Source of the DNA: Fasciolopsis buskii
Lineage: Eukaryota; Platyhelminthes; Trematoda; Plagiorchiida; Fasciolidae
Reading direction: 5' to 3'
DNA: 64,000 nt
NCBI GenBank assembly: GCA_008360955.1
Contig: LUCM01005051.1
Span: 84,560 to 148,559, forward strand
The notes under the pieces were generated by a model. The model had not been told where the DNA came from. It searched no databases and saw only the letters and a program-made list of their open reading frames with translations. The translations under genes were made by a program, and so were the position numbers. Position 1 is the first letter of the stretch; the number at the start of each line of letters is the position of its first letter. This document shows positions 1-12,188 of the stretch, piece after piece.

Positions 1-437
1 GATCCATATTATTAAAGAGATACATTGTGCATATAGTTTTTTGCAATTTTTCCTTCTCTCATGTTCCCTGTCACCTTCAATTACGCCCAAAGGTTTGCGT
101 ACCGTACACTGTTTGATATCGATCCAAAGTGATTTAGGGTGACCGGAAAAAACGAGAATCATTTGATCGGAAATCGGGAGACATTTCACATGAGGTTCGG
201 ATTATAGTTTCGGCATCAGATTCGCCCAAGGTCGATTGGTGATTTCACTCTGTCGCTTAAAACCATATCACGTGTTATTATGTAGTTAGTAATAATATAA
301 CACAGTTTTAGTCAGCGGAAACCACTTCGTTCAGCCAACAAAACAAACATTTCATTTGGAATGAAGAACAAAAACAGGCTTTCTTCGTAATAGCGACAGA
401 CTGCGAAACCGTAATGCAACCAGGAAAATGGTGACCA

Positions 438-686
438 TCAACGCCGTAAATGAACGGAGGTGGGAATTTCATTTTGACTTCGTTTGAGATTGCGCATCCC
501 CGTGGCGATTAATTGCAGTCGTCTGTCCAATAGGCCATCCAAAATGTGACATCCCAGTGAGATATTGTCTTGAGATTCCGAAATACTGTTGGCAGAACAT
601 TTTGTATTTGTATTGATCCCTGTTGTTATTAGTGTAGTAATACAAGTTGTAGAATTGAAGGTATTAGCCAGGCTGGGAGTCGACAT
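438..686 (-). CDS. candidate coding exon, unknown product
   Basis: This is an 82-codon minus-strand frame with an ATG (context ggcATGtcg). It is Thr/Ser/Asn-rich at the N-terminus and more charged at the C-terminus, ending in a basic HLRR tail. A possible acceptor (gactcccag) lies just inside the start, so it could also be a terminal exon. No domain, signal peptide or membrane segment is visible, and I do not recognise a family. The amino-acid mix is protein-like and not simply low-complexity, which is the only reason to list it. It may equally be a chance frame. Confidence 0.2.
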   Translation of the reverse strand: MSTPSLANTFNSTTCITTLITTGINTNTKCSANSISESQDNISLGCHILDGLLDRRLQLIATGMRNLKRSQNEIPTSVHLRR

Positions 687-956
687 GCCGATTTCACACT
701 TATTAGCATTTAAGGATACTAGTCCGAGATCGCCGAGTCGACCACGACTGGCAGAATGAAGAGATAATGTCAGAAATTTAGCAAATTAATTCTTGGGAAA
801 TCCCGTAACGTAAGAAAATGGGCAAGAATTTGAAAAAAATCGAACAGTTATAGGTGTTCGATAGTGCAAATAATTGGCTGCTATTTCGTTACAGAAGTAA
901 TGATCGTTGTTGTTGCCATTACCGACATTGTTACCCTTTTTTAATTATCATTCATG

Positions 957-988
957 TTTTTGTTGTTGTTGTTGTTGTTGTTGTTGCT
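957..988. repeat. (GTT)n microsatellite
   Basis: About ten GTT/TTG units in a row, ending at ttgcttg. The overlapping poly-valine frame on the plus strand is an artefact of the repeat. Confidence 0.9.
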
Positions 989-1360
989 TGTTCTGTCATC
1001 ACCGTTTCTGTGATTCTCATTGGTTTCAAACTTGCGATTATTCGACTCGCTAGGGCCGCACGAAATTTGGGGCACTTGAGCTTTTGAGTGACTGTTCAAG
1101 CAAACAACAAGAACTGGTCAGTGCCAACTGGGGACCTCTGAACGAGTGCAAATTCATTCGGTATAAAACCGTTTGCTTTCCATACAAGAAGTCATTAACG
1201 ATTATTGGATGAGCAAGGACAAAATCAAAGACATCCGGTGATCACCACTTGTCGAACGATGTGTGGTTGGAGCTTGTGTTATTGAGACTGGGGATACTCA
1301 AAAGGCCAAGGATATACAAACCGCCATCTGAATTTCAGTTGTCTGAAGTGCAAGTTTTTA

Positions 1361-1468
1361 ATTGTGAATGATATAATGTTAATAACACAGCGTTGTTGGT
1401 AGATGCAATGCGCCAACGTTTCGACTACCGTGGGTAGACTTTCTCAAGGCAAGTTTTACAGTCAAGTA
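1361..1468 (-). repeat. R105 dispersed repeat, copy 1 (hammerhead-like fold on minus strand)
   Basis: First of four direct copies of a ~105-bp unit beginning attgtgaatgatat and ending caaggcaagttttaca. The others are near 18.1, 28.5 and 46.0 kb. All share a core palindrome followed by tttctcaaggcaag. On the minus strand the palindrome is a 7-bp stem with a 3-nt loop, immediately followed by GAAA. In this copy one stem base is mutated (tagac instead of tagtc). The orientation is assigned from that ribozyme-like reading and is an inference. Confidence 0.75.
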
Positions 1469-1760
1469 AGCTTTTGTTGTAATTAGGCTTTAACAAAACC
1501 AGATAACATCTATAAATATTTCATTTGAAACGTGTCTAGTTTATGTGTCAAGATCGATTCTGTCAAATCCCATGAACTTTTAATTTAGAAGTTCTCTTTC
1601 TATGTAAGGGCATTGAATTGCATGCATGATTTCTAAAATTAGCCTCTTGTGATCGTGAACAAAGATTTTTCTGGGAGCGGAGAGTTAAAACACACCCGTG
1701 CGGTTTCATGCTGCTCTGCTAACAAATCTATTCATCTGTCTATGCGCCTGCTTCATTCTG

Positions 1761-1762
1761 TC

Positions 1763-1814
<52 letters not shown>

Positions 1815-1821
1815 CATTCGT

Positions 1822-1869
<48 letters not shown>

Positions 1870-1900
1870 GTCAATCAGTCAATCCATCTATCTATCTACC
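1761..1900. repeat. compound (CTAT)n-(AATC)n microsatellite
   Basis: A run of about thirteen CTAT/TATC units changes abruptly to about ten AATC units, then degenerates through AGTC and returns briefly to CTAT. Two overlapping plus-strand frames rich in Tyr-Leu-Ser-Ile and Asn-Gln-Ser-Ile cross it and are repeat artefacts. Confidence 0.95.
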
Positions 1901-1969
1901 TGCGTACACTTTTGTTATGGGCTCTTACTGGTCATTCAGAGGCAAGTAAGTTTTTCTCGGGGGACTGTC

Positions 1970-2460
1970 ATTCCGAGTGTCGAACCACAGTGTCTAATAT
2001 TTTATATGAAAGTAGTTTCCGTAACTGTGAATAATAAGAAGGACGACTTTTTACCCGGTTTTAAGAAACATTAGCAATACATCGAAGGGTTCAATTGTAT
2101 AGTCGCTAAAATCCATAGTTTGTTCGCCTTAAGCTAGCCTCTCATTCCATTTCATAAAGGGTGATTCAAACATCCGGATCCAACGATCACATTGAATTTT
2201 ATTTATAAATAGTACGAAAGTGTTTCTATTGGCAATACGGCAATTCTGTGACATATTTCCCGGAGAACGCTGGCCCGAATCTATTGTATTGTGCTGGACT
2301 TTTGCGCACACAGGTATCTCATCAGAATACTGGATGAAAAAGAGACGCAACAGCGCAGGGAGTCAGTCACGACATGTTTCCGTTAAATGTTTATGCGAGG
2401 GTATATGCAGTGAAAGGTAGAAAGTGCTCTGGTATAAGGACAACATTTTCGAATAATCAT
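1970..2460. other. stretch without a recognisable gene
   Basis: Short overlapping frames on both strands; none carries a motif. The lower part may be badly decayed 3' sequence of the CR1-like element that starts at 2470, but I cannot show this. Confidence 0.4.
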
Positions 2461-2469
2461 TGTTTAAGA

Positions 2470-3725
2470 TATGGGACGGATTCGAAAGAATTTTGTGTGC
2501 AAATATGACATACGCGGCTAGATGCGTAATCACAGTTTGGTGCACAGTTCTGTCACTAGCGTGAGACACACTACTGATAATGGACAAACCAGGACAAAAG
2601 GTTCCCAACTGTTACTTTAATAAGCTAGCAAAAATAACGAGCGAACTTTAGAGGAGAGCGGCATAAACACCGGTAAACAAATAGGGAGATAGTTTTTTGT
2701 TTTTCTTAGAAATGACGCAGTTTTTATGCATAGTGTTAACCTTCAAAGATTCTCCACACAACTGGGGATGTGAGCTGACCATCTTACGTCTTTATCAATA
2801 GTAATTCCTAAGTACTTGGCAAAATCTATCCCGGTGAGTGGCTTTGCGTCTTAACGAAAGAAGGGTCAGCCGGGTAAGCAGACTGAGAAGAAGTTAGCAA
2901 ACATTCGACCCATTTTGACAAATTAAGATTTAAACCAGAGAGAATAGAAAAATTATGAATAAAAGGCAAATATTAGGAAAGTTGAGGAAATCTTCAGTCC
3001 CAGATACAGACTGACAGAGGGCAAGGTCAGCAGCTTATTTGAACAAATGACCGGGGAAACTTTAAGGTAGATTACAAAATATGCTGGAAACTGTTAAGTA
3101 GAAGGGACAGTTCCTTGAGGCAATCCAGAAATATTTACGAATGGGGTATATATTTTTCCCCACAGTCCTGTGTACTTAGTTCTGTTGGCGAAGTGGTCTG
3201 ATAGAAACTCTTGGAAGAGCCTAACTATCCCAGTTTGCGAATGAGTAAGAACTGCAGAACAGAATCCAACGGGGAGGCGAGATCTAAGAAAGCGCATCGG
3301 ACAGATTTTTAGGCAAATTGAAGACGGTCATCGAGCACACTAAAAGAAGAAGTTAGACTTTTCAGGACGGTCCATCCTGTCAGGATGTAAGAGCGATGGG
3401 ACGAAAACCTTTGACTGGAAAGTTGTATTACTAGATTTGGGGATGAGCACAATAGAGACTGGTCTCTAACAATCGGGAGTTGAAAGTGCACACGAGGTGG
3501 TATTCAGAAGAGAAGCAAATGCATCCGTGAGTGAAGGCGGACCATAATTTAGAAGAAATAAAGGCATAGTATCTGGGCCCATACATGTGGTTATTTTGGT
3601 CGAACGAAGGAGTTTGAACACCTCTTCCTCAGAAAAGGGTTTTACATCAGCAGATTCATCCGGAAACCATGAAACTGTAGTGCAATTACCTAAATAAATC
3701 AACCAGAAGCAACTAGCCCCTCTTT
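2470..3725 (-). pseudogene. CR1/jockey-like non-LTR retrotransposon reverse transcriptase, decayed
   Basis: Read on the minus strand, blocks in different frames line up in the order of a non-LTR reverse transcriptase. First comes a linker block with FSEEEVFKLLRSTK and MGPDTMP (near 3540-3620). Then a motif-2 block GFRPIALTS (near 3400). Then a palm block ending in SGLPQGTVP (near 3105). Then the catalytic box, and finally AKYLGITIDKDVRWSAHIP (near 2770-2830), typical of the thumb region. At the catalytic box (near 3026-3040) the YADD signature reads stop-Ala-Ala-Asp-Leu-Ala-Leu, so a catalytic Asp is lost. Several frameshifts and stops separate the blocks. The endonuclease domain is missing, which fits 5' truncation at insertion. 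A second copy of the same family lies at 32760-34352. The 3' boundary is uncertain. Confidence 0.8.
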
Positions 3726-3929
3726 TCCGTGGGATGACTTAAATCCCCTCGAGGATGACGAAGTTGCACAACAGTTGTCGTATTTGCGAGTCGAAATCAT
3801 CTGCCTCAGTCGGTCGCTACAGTTGTTGTCAAGACATCTCGAGGGCCTACCACACTGAACTTCTTGGCCTTTCAATGCGGCTGATAGGGTTTGATGAACC
3901 GATTCGTTTTTCATATTTTCGGAGGCCAA

Positions 3930-4970
3930 TAATCAATGAACTTCGCATTTCCTGCCGAGTTCTTAAAGTTCACAACCAGTCTTCCAGATCCCAAAACGAT
4001 ACTTGCATGTCTGTGCTTTTTTCTCTTAGATTAGGTTATGTACACATGCGCATGGTTGCGACATCTATCACGGGCATTCGGAAAACAACGGTGACAGTTT
4101 ACGTGAAACGAAATGCCAAGGTTGGTGCTTGCGTTTGTGTCAACGTTTGGATTTGTGTACACGTGCGTTTGTGTCTCGTTGTACGCACCAAATTTTAAGC
4201 AAAAACAGTGCCAAAAGACCACCTGCGGAAAGCTCAGGTTAGCAAGCCTAACAGTACAACTTATTGTCCTCAAAACGGTCAGTCTGTGGAGTGGTGCGCA
4301 CCAAATTCGGACCTAATTATGGGCAAGCATGCACTAGCGTTTGGCGAAAAAGAAAATAATCACCCGTTCTAGATGCCCAGTCACAGTTTGGTGCATAATG
4401 CGCTACGCTGAATTTCATCCAGTTTCAAGATGGTTGCATGTTCAAAGTGGAGTGCTGACCTGTAATACAAGACGAGAATGGACAGTCTGTTCCGGCTGCA
4501 AACAATGATCTAGGAACAGTTGCGGAGTCAAACAAATGTCTGGTGAAAAAACAGTCTGCCAGCAACGCTAATGCCCCAAACTGCGCATTCCTGTAAACGG
4601 AATTTTGTTAAAGATGCGGCCGTCCGTCAGGTGATGGACAGATTTCTAGTGGCCTATCTGAATTAAACGAGACAATTTCGCGAAAGGCGATAAACAAATA
4701 GTTTGAAAATCAAAAGTACATTTTTGTGTAAAAGTCCAATCGAGATCACCGTCACCTCGCGTACCGTCAATCAAGTGACCTTAAACTGAGGGTGTGTACG
4801 AGCGCGGCTGAAAAGTAGGATAGCGGAAAAAGCACACGGAAATAAATGACTCCAATGAAGATTAATCCAAATATTTTCCATGAATTACTGCTAATGATGC
4901 GAATATTAATGTTGGTCAGTAGGATGCTTAGTGGTAAACAATGCCGAAAGTTATTAATGCCGGGTATTTA
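3930..4970. other. stretch without a recognisable gene
   Basis: Contains a T/G-rich patch near 4110-4190 that generates open frames on both strands; no motif, repeat or splice-supported exon is evident. Confidence 0.4.
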
Positions 4971-4971
4971 G

Positions 4972-5229
4972 GTGAGGACGGTGATGATATGGAAGATGGT
5001 GAAAGTTGTCGTCATAATTACCACCCTGTTTTCGTCATCGTCAACCGAATCATTCTCATCACCTGACCCCAATCATCAACTTCACTATCCCATCCTCATC
5101 AGAATGATAATAATGATAATGATAATGTCGTCATCATCATTGCCTGAGTCTTCACGATCCCCCACTCACAATCATCACCCGAATAATCTGACTCATTACA
5201 ATTATCATCCAAATTACGATCATCCTTAG
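4972..5229. repeat. degenerate TCA/ATC- and GATAAT-rich low-complexity tract
   Basis: Dense but imperfect tcatc, gataat and aatcatc units. The 85-codon plus-strand frame across it is rich in Ser, His, Ile and Met only because of this composition. Confidence 0.6.
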
Positions 5230-5259
5230 GATCAAAACTGCGCAAACCTTCGCATTTAT

Positions 5260-5990
5260 GTGGTAAAATTTCCCACTCAGCGGGGTGCGATCGCGCCTTG
5301 TTGCAATCAGCATCAGCTTTCGTTTACTCTGTTCCGCCTACTTGGTTCTTTTTCATTGAAATCTCTTGACCTGCATTCAAGTCGTTTCTCCAGCCTTATA
5401 CCCAAGGCATATGTTTTATCTGATTCGTCACTTTCATTTACCATGAGGGGATCTGTGGTCCATAGTCAATTTTTCAATTCACTTCCATTCGCAAGTTTCC
5501 GTCCGATTTAATTCATTTTCACCCCTACCATGAGGACAGAACTTATTTTCTGATCTTGAGGGCTACCAATATCTTCAAATTTTCTTTTCACAGCTGTCTG
5601 GATTCCTCTTTTCAACTGAACTGCTTTGGCCTTTCTCTACATTGCTGTATTTACACAAACAACCGGCCGTCGTGTCTCATGTCGTTTTTCATTTTTGATC
5701 GTAACATACTCTGTTACTTGTTACTTGCCACGCCTGTTTGAAAGCTGTGGTATTCTCGACCGTCTTTTATCGCATCTTCGTTATCTTTTATGACTGCTCA
5801 TGCCTACTTATGCAACAGCTAATTCTGTCGACCAACCCAATGCTTGTAAACTGAACGTTCAGTTGCGTCGTCTTCGTCTTCTGATTGGTCGTAATTCTAT
5901 TCGTTTCTTGAAGCTGAATGTGGCTTGTCTCCGAGTCCCCAATGCATTGACTTTTCCATTGTTCTTCATGGAACTAATCTTAGTTTAGAC
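5260..5990. other. pyrimidine-rich stretch with several short plus-strand frames
   Basis: Three successive plus-strand frames of 60-83 codons (5260-5511, 5556-5741, 5800-5988) sit in a strikingly T-rich plus strand. Their proteins are Phe/Leu/Ser-rich without a recognisable motif. This could be a very old retroelement fragment or simply strand-asymmetric composition. I cannot support a gene. Confidence 0.35.
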
Positions 5991-8255
5991 GCTTTTTGTG
6001 GCCGTAATCATTCACGACGTAGAGTATGCACATTACATTCTCCGGTCCGGATACGAGATCCATGTGGTCGACAAATTTAGTCAGCAACTGAACAACGGTA
6101 ACTTACCATAGGACAACTCATTTTCGGTCAGCTTTTCGGATCAACACTCAGACTGGGTTGAGTTTGCGTAATTGTAAAGCCAAAATTTTGAACGTATACA
6201 CAAATTGGTGAGTAGCCACAAATGGATGCTGTTTATCAAAATGCTAATCTAGCGCTCAATTTGGTCGAGTACCCGATTTTGTAATTTTTAATCATTCGAT
6301 AAAACTCCACCTACTGGAATTTGAAAGTTGATGGGCACCCATCAGTTGTAGGTGCTTATTGGACAGAAGTGTGGGAATGCGATCGGCCATCATTTAAATT
6401 CTCATACATTCGGCCTGTCTAGTCAGTACACAAGATTAGACTGATGTGATGGCCTATCTCGGCCAGCCGTCGGCTTTAATCAGTTGGCCGCACCCGGACT
6501 CTTGATATTGGAACAAGACTCATTGGTAAGAATAGTCACATTTGGATGTTCCATTCATGCTCATAGGCTGCGTTATTTGATATGAGCTTGAAATGTATCG
6601 AACAATTAGAATCCGTTATTCAGTATAAAGTTCATCAAAAACCCCAGTCCGTGAGTAAGCAGTGAAGCAAATCATCGAGGTTAGATGAATTTCCGATTTG
6701 CTATCCTGTTTTTGTGTTCGATTTTACACTTTTGCAAGGAAACTCTCTCAGAATTCTCGGCTGATGAGTGTTCAAAGCGAAACGAGCAATAAGGACAATC
6801 AATTCACGATTCTAAGTTATCATTTCATGGAGTACTTGGCGATTTTGTCGGTAGTTTACAAATTAGGGAGCCGTTAACAGCCGACAGATAAATCCGTGAC
6901 CGGAACTGGAAACCCAGTCGAAAGAAAGAATGTGATTTCAATCGTTCCTAGATGACACCCTATTTTGAACATACAATTACAATGAGTAAAATCGCAAATC
7001 ATTCGGGGTGACCGAATAACGTGAACGTCAGCTGTACTGCATTCTTAAAGGTTGTGTGGGGAACAGCCATTTTTGCAACCCGTCACACTTCTGTTCAGGA
7101 TAGTATGCTTCTATCGAGCCGAGAATGATGCCGAGCTCTCGTTCTATGCATGTGTGTGAGATAGAGGGTAAACATATATACATGAGCTTGTATGTGTGTT
7201 GGTGCACGTAGAACTACGCGTCCATTATAGTTATGCATCCCAAAAAGAATCGAACCAGTAATAAATTATTTTATTTTGTCTACCTTTGGATAAGTTTAGA
7301 CGGGGCGTAAACAGGAAAGTTTGTGATCACCGTTAAGTTGATGTTAGCAGGACGCATTCCAGCGCTGGCTAATGCAAGCCGATCAACTGTTCATTTGTTT
7401 TTTTCGTTAATTCGCTTCGTTGAATTGGGGTCGGTTTCGAGTTGGGACAGACTGTTTGTGGAAAAAAACACCAACAACTATCACCAGTAACTCTAACGGT
7501 AGAACCAGTAACAGGAAGATCATTCTGACGGGCATATAGCTGTTTCTGCTATTTCTACTGGTAAAAATATAAAAAGTCGCAGATTTTGAAATTACCACAA
7601 ATAGGAATTTGTCTATCATACCCTCTATAACTGTTCAGTGTGCATCAACCATGGGAAAGTATTTGAATCCGTAACGACTGGTGGAATGCGTTAAACGATG
7701 GAAAACAAAATCGATTAGAGTAAATAACTCCGAGAGAAGAATGTAGTAGACAAATCAAAAGCTTTGGTCGGTTTTTGGACAACAATACCAATATCATAAG
7801 AGTCAATTTACAAGAACTAACGACAGCTCAATTTGTGCGGAGTTGGTCAAACGAGACACGATCAGCCGGTTCTGTAGTAGAAGTGTGCTTCATAAGTTTT
7901 TACTTAGTTTAACGATCATGAGCAACGGAGATGTGGGTAACTGAACTGATCCGCCTCGGGATTCGGACCCCGCCTTTGGGAAATTATTCCCGTTTCGTTA
8001 AAAAATTCGGCTAGTTGTGCTCCTTATCAATAAACCAATGTAGTTCATAGGGTTACGAATGAAGGTAAAGAGCATTCGCTTATTGCCACTGTTTCATTTA
8101 TTAAAATTGACCATATACAGGCGTACGTTTGTCGTTCCCTAACACAGACATTAAGATTTGTTGATCTAGATTAAAGCTTTCTATTGATTTTATATTCATC
8201 TTGTGTTGCCTGTTACCCTTATCATTTAAGTGAATAATATCGCACCAAAGAAAGT
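5991..8255. other. stretch without a recognisable gene
   Basis: No frame with motifs. Near 7945-7985 the sequence gattcggaccccgc resembles a reversed Pol III B box with one mismatch, possibly a worn SINE on the minus strand. Confidence 0.35.
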
Positions 8256-8332
8256 ATGGTTACTAATCAGCCATCTAATAGAATAATGATCAGCGTGTCA
8301 GGATTCGGAGACTGGATCTCTTGGTCAGTGAC

Positions 8333-8647
8333 CATCATCAGTCTGATTTATTCGATAGCACTACCAATATTTACACCGCTAGCTTGGCGCAAGCAGTGCA
8401 TATGGTGGATACCATGTTCCTCATGCAACAGTTCTTCAGGGTTTTCTGGTGCGATGAACATGTGATTCGCATCAGAAGTGTCCCTCGTCAGAGCGTTTCA
8501 CATTTGCGTCATATGGCTGGGACACTCCCAAAACTTGATCTGTTCCGTCTGTGGTGCGGAATCACTTTGTGGGTGAGGAACGGTGAGAAACAACGTGGAC
8601 AGTATTTACCTGTTTCTGGTGGGACAATGCAAAATGCCGTTAATAGG
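8333..8647 (+). CDS. candidate internal coding exon, unknown product
   Basis: A ~105-codon open frame runs from a possible acceptor (ctcttggtcag) to a possible donor at AATAG|gtaaat, leaving phase 2. Residue use is balanced and protein-like: it includes the blocks HMVDTMFLMQQFF, RQSVSHLRHMAG and LDLFRLWCG. The frame stops almost immediately after the donor, as expected for an exon. No family is recognised, no signal peptide is seen, and there is no phase-matched partner nearby. A shorter frame overlapping it in another phase looks membrane-like but lacks splice support. Confidence 0.35.
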
Positions 8648-8777
8648 TAAATATTTTGATTCTGGCTGGTATATACCCAAAGTCATATAACCTGCCTGGC
8701 GTTCTTAACTGCTTTTCGTCACCGCTTTTTCTCAATGGTTTGTTTGAAAATCCTGCTAAAGGAGCAGTTGATACGTT

Positions 8778-8930
8778 ACCCGCGGCTGTCAAGCCGTCAA
8801 CATCAGCCTGAGGGTCAAGGGTTCGAACCCTCCCTTTCCCAGTCAAGCGGCATTTGGAGGCTCTCACGTGGCACGGACAGCTTCCCAAAAGTTATGAGCT
8901 TTGTCTATTCGTACACGAACAAAGTTCAAA
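8778..8930 (+). repeat. tRNA-like SINE fragment (second SINE type)
   Basis: Contains a good Pol III B box (GGGTTCGAACCC near 8819-8831) preceded by a GC-rich tRNA-like head and followed by a unique tail (tcacgtggcacggacagc). The A box is weak and no cloverleaf closes convincingly, so I call it SINE-derived and not a functional tRNA gene. Its tail differs from the other SINE family in this window. Confidence 0.5.
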
Positions 8931-9029
8931 GCCAAATAATTAAGGGATGAAGGGTTGCACTTCTAACAGTCAAAATATGTACACTGTTGTGTGTTTGTTA
9001 AACGGCTTGTTTAAACACAGCAGAGATTA

Positions 9030-9280
9030 AAACTATTCCCGATGATTTGTGTTCACACAGCAGCTTAGTGAGTGTAACTGACGCGTTCAAAACAATCTAC
9101 AAAGTCCGGAGTAGGTCATCAAGACAGCTGAAGTCCCGAGTCTCATCTACAGCTGTGGCTGTATGCATTCGCCTCCATGACCCTCCGTTGTGTCCAAAAT
9201 TGTTTCGTACAAACACTGGTCCATTCGCCATCCCGAAAATTTCTGGAATCCTATACACTTCCGGATCATTGATGTGAATC
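9030..9280 (+). pseudogene. Penelope-like element C-terminal fragment (GIY-YIG region)
   Basis: The plus-strand frame from 9047 contains DAFKTIYKVRS, then AVAVCIRLHDPPLCPK and a GPFAIP end. It parallels the copy at 25498-25827 (SAFRTIYKVRS, then AEAVSIRLCNPPL). That other copy also preserves the upstream RLSDRVREH motif typical of the GIY-YIG endonuclease that ends PLE proteins. In this copy the upstream part is lost. The fragment is followed by an acaca-rich 3' region and then the PLE terminal repeat at 9405, the same order as in the 25.5-kb copy. It is a 5'-truncated dead insertion. Confidence 0.65.
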
Positions 9281-9404
9281 AAATCCCCCAACAATTCTGA
9301 CTGCTGTCCGTTTTACACACAAGCACACATACAAAAACACAACAATGGACATCTGTTGACTAATTGAACTGTAACCTATTATCTTCCGCTGTCGTTTATA
9401 GTAA

Positions 9405-9480
9405 ATCACATGTTTTGGTATGACTACGAATGACTGAAAACTAGCTTGTTCGTCAAACTGTCCTGTTTCTCAATGCGCTC
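9405..9480 (+). repeat. Penelope-like element terminal repeat (pseudo-LTR), copy 1
   Basis: Shares gaatgactgaaaactagc, then ttgttcg, then ttctcaatg with copies at 22330, 25920 and 58460 (minus). It lies ~130 bp after the PLE C-terminal coding fragment. Confidence 0.65.
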
Positions 9481-9489
9481 CGAGCGATC

Positions 9490-12188
9490 ATTCGGGGAAA
9501 AGGGGAGATCAGCACCGGTCCCCGGAGATAAAAACCCGTAAACGAACATTTGCGTAAACAACGTACATGTACGTAGGACTCAGTTCGAACACCGGAGGTC
9601 TTCATGTCATCAGTACATTTCATGTTCGATGTATGAACCGTGCTACCGTCATAATCTGGTACTTTGGGAGACCAAAATAGTTGCATGATGACATCACATA
9701 AAGCGAGCCATTTTGTGGTCATTTACCCTCACTGGATGCCCAGCTAGTCGAGATGCTTATTGGCATCCCAACTCTCCAAATGTTTTACAGAACCGTGTAT
9801 TAGCAAGTAATGGGAAACTTTTTGAAACAGTAAGAAATTTGCTCATTTTCGACTGGGTATCACGGAATTGTGCTGTGTACGACTGCGTTGGTTGGTTCTC
9901 GATGAATCCATAGTTCTATCAGCCGCTAATTTTGGTCGAATTTGATTCAGGAGAAAACAAGAGCAGGTTACCTTGGTTACCTTCAAGTACCTCAGTTTTT
10001 ATCCATGGGATAGACTTTACTGAATCGTTCGGATCTACCAGAGTCTAAATGATTATCCAACAAACACGGTATCAGAAGACGTGACAACTGAATTTATCAC
10101 GCTTTTCTTGTAATTACCCACCATTTTCGCACCGTAGGTCATTTCACGCAGTCAGTAGCAATCGTCTGCATTTTTCAAACTTTAGTCTGGAAACACCCGA
10201 ATGACAGATTGACTGTTAAGAGACCAGCTGGACTCGTTGGATTTTGAGGTCTGAATTGCCGGGCTTCCAAGTAAAGTCCAACAACCTGGAATTTATCCGG
10301 CTACGATAATTCAATAGGTGGGGACCTGTGATCGGTTGCCCTCTAGGTCTTAATTTAACGAACAAAAGACACCTTAGTGTTTGTAAAAAAGACACTGCAG
10401 TTATGCCAATGAAGATTAACCGTAATTGGGACAATTATTGCCTCTAATTAAATGTGAAGTTTCTTACTCAAATCAGCGTGACCCATGATTTATCTAGTTC
10501 TGTTATCTTCAGGCGTACTGAGTGCAAGGATTGCATTTGTTCGTCAAAGGTAGGATTTACTGTTAGGATTAAAAACCAGACGCCCGCAACTTCTCGCGTA
10601 TGGTCCATCCAAAGATCAGGCTCCGTCCTATGCACGCCAATACGGAATTCCATGTGTTTGACTGAAAAAAACACTGCTAGTGTTTGACACATGCGATGCC
10701 CAGCCAAGAAGAACATGCCCAAATAAGGATGTCATTTCAATCCAAGACTAAGTTGGTAACCCGAGTCCATGCTTGCCCGTTTAATCTTATCAGTAAACGG
10801 ATCAATGACACGGTTTAATAGAATTAACTGCAAATTACCATTCCGGTATGAAAATTGCAGGATCGTAACATGGAATAGAATGATTGTTTCATTTCTCCTC
10901 TGTCTTTCGATCTCACACTTGTGACTAATTAGCAAGTCTCTGCTCATCGAGTCGGATGTTCAGACGGCAATTGGCGAGGAACGCATGACACAGTGATGCT
11001 GATGGAGCCATGAGCCTGACTGACGATGGGCCGGACTGACATCTGTCTTTCATTAAGTTATTCAATCTGGGAATCGTTATTTTCGTATAGACACGTCAGC
11101 TCTATCACAGTACATCCGTGAAATGTGTTTGACAGAACATTAACCGATTTCTGATTGAAACATATTTCCCAAAATCATCTTGGTGTAGGCCCCATCACGC
11201 GTTTTGATTTACCTGAACACTAGGGCGATTCCATTCAGGATTGCTTAGCTTTATCAGCCAAGCATCTCTGCCGAAGATTATTCCTAAAATATATCATTTT
11301 CCACGAAAACAGAAAAAACCGGATACAGCGATAACAAGTAAATTTTATTAACAGTGGTGCTGCCTAAAAACTAGGAGTATGTTTAAAATATCCCTTAATT
11401 TTCTTAGTTTTTCTTTGGGCATTCGAATTTCATATTATATCTGGCTATCGCATAGGATGGACAAAATGTTTCCGGTCATGCATCCATAAGCAGATTCAAC
11501 TCGGTCTGACGGCAATTCTTCATCACCGAGGGGTAAAACGGTGTACTTATTTTCAACCTCGAAGGCCATTTACCCGTTGTCGCGCAGTCTTCCATATCCA
11601 CAACAAACCGCGGGATATTAGAAAATGGTTGCTTGCTCGTGTTTGTGTGCATACATATATGTTATCTCATGATAAATCTCCCCCGCGGATGTCCATGACG
11701 AACTTGATTTTAAGCTGCCGGACACCGAGGGGCCCCATACTTGGGGATTTATGTGGACACAATGTTGTATATACACACACCGACAAGTATGGAAACTGGT
11801 AGTGTTTTACGCATTTCCGATCTGGCCTTTCATCTCTCTAGAACAGAAGAATGTGTTTCCTCGTAGCCGTATTCATCAACAGGACCGAGGTAAACAGCTT
11901 AATAAAACCATAGAGTGCGACATATGTCTTTGGGGTTAGCAGTCGCGTCGACCAGGGTTCGCGGTTCCGTGTGTCCAAATATATGGGGTACGCTGTGCCC
12001 TAATATATGTACTTGAGTGTGCGCATGAACAAAACAGTTGAAAGTGGCAGTGTAAAACAATGAGACCATGTCCTTGGATCTAATATTTCTCTCGGGGAGG
12101 ATAGAACTAACAACAGCCGTGTATTTGCTGTTCTGTACACCTTTGGCTCATACGAATGACGTGAATTAGCTGTGATAGGATCCTGGGT
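9490..12188. other. stretch without a supported gene
   Basis: Several frames of 60-90 codons occur on both strands. A weak exon-like block at 9744-9829 ends in a donor-like GAAACA|gtaaga, and an AG..GT-bounded 37-nt block lies at 10514-10550. Neither links in phase to a neighbour, so neither is called. Confidence 0.35.

Noticed and set aside
1649..2074. 141-codon plus-strand frame
   Set aside because: Mostly translation of the CTAT and AATC microsatellites.
9744..9829. Exon-like block encoding AYWHPNSPNVLQNRVL before gtaaga
   Set aside because: Its required entry phase does not match the nearby 8333-8647 exon, where joining creates a stop; no other partner.
10514..10550. 37-nt block between a good acceptor (ctgttatcttcag) and donor (AAAG|gtagga), like a micro-exon
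   Set aside because: Too short to judge and no phase-compatible neighbour; AG..GT pairs this close are common by chance.
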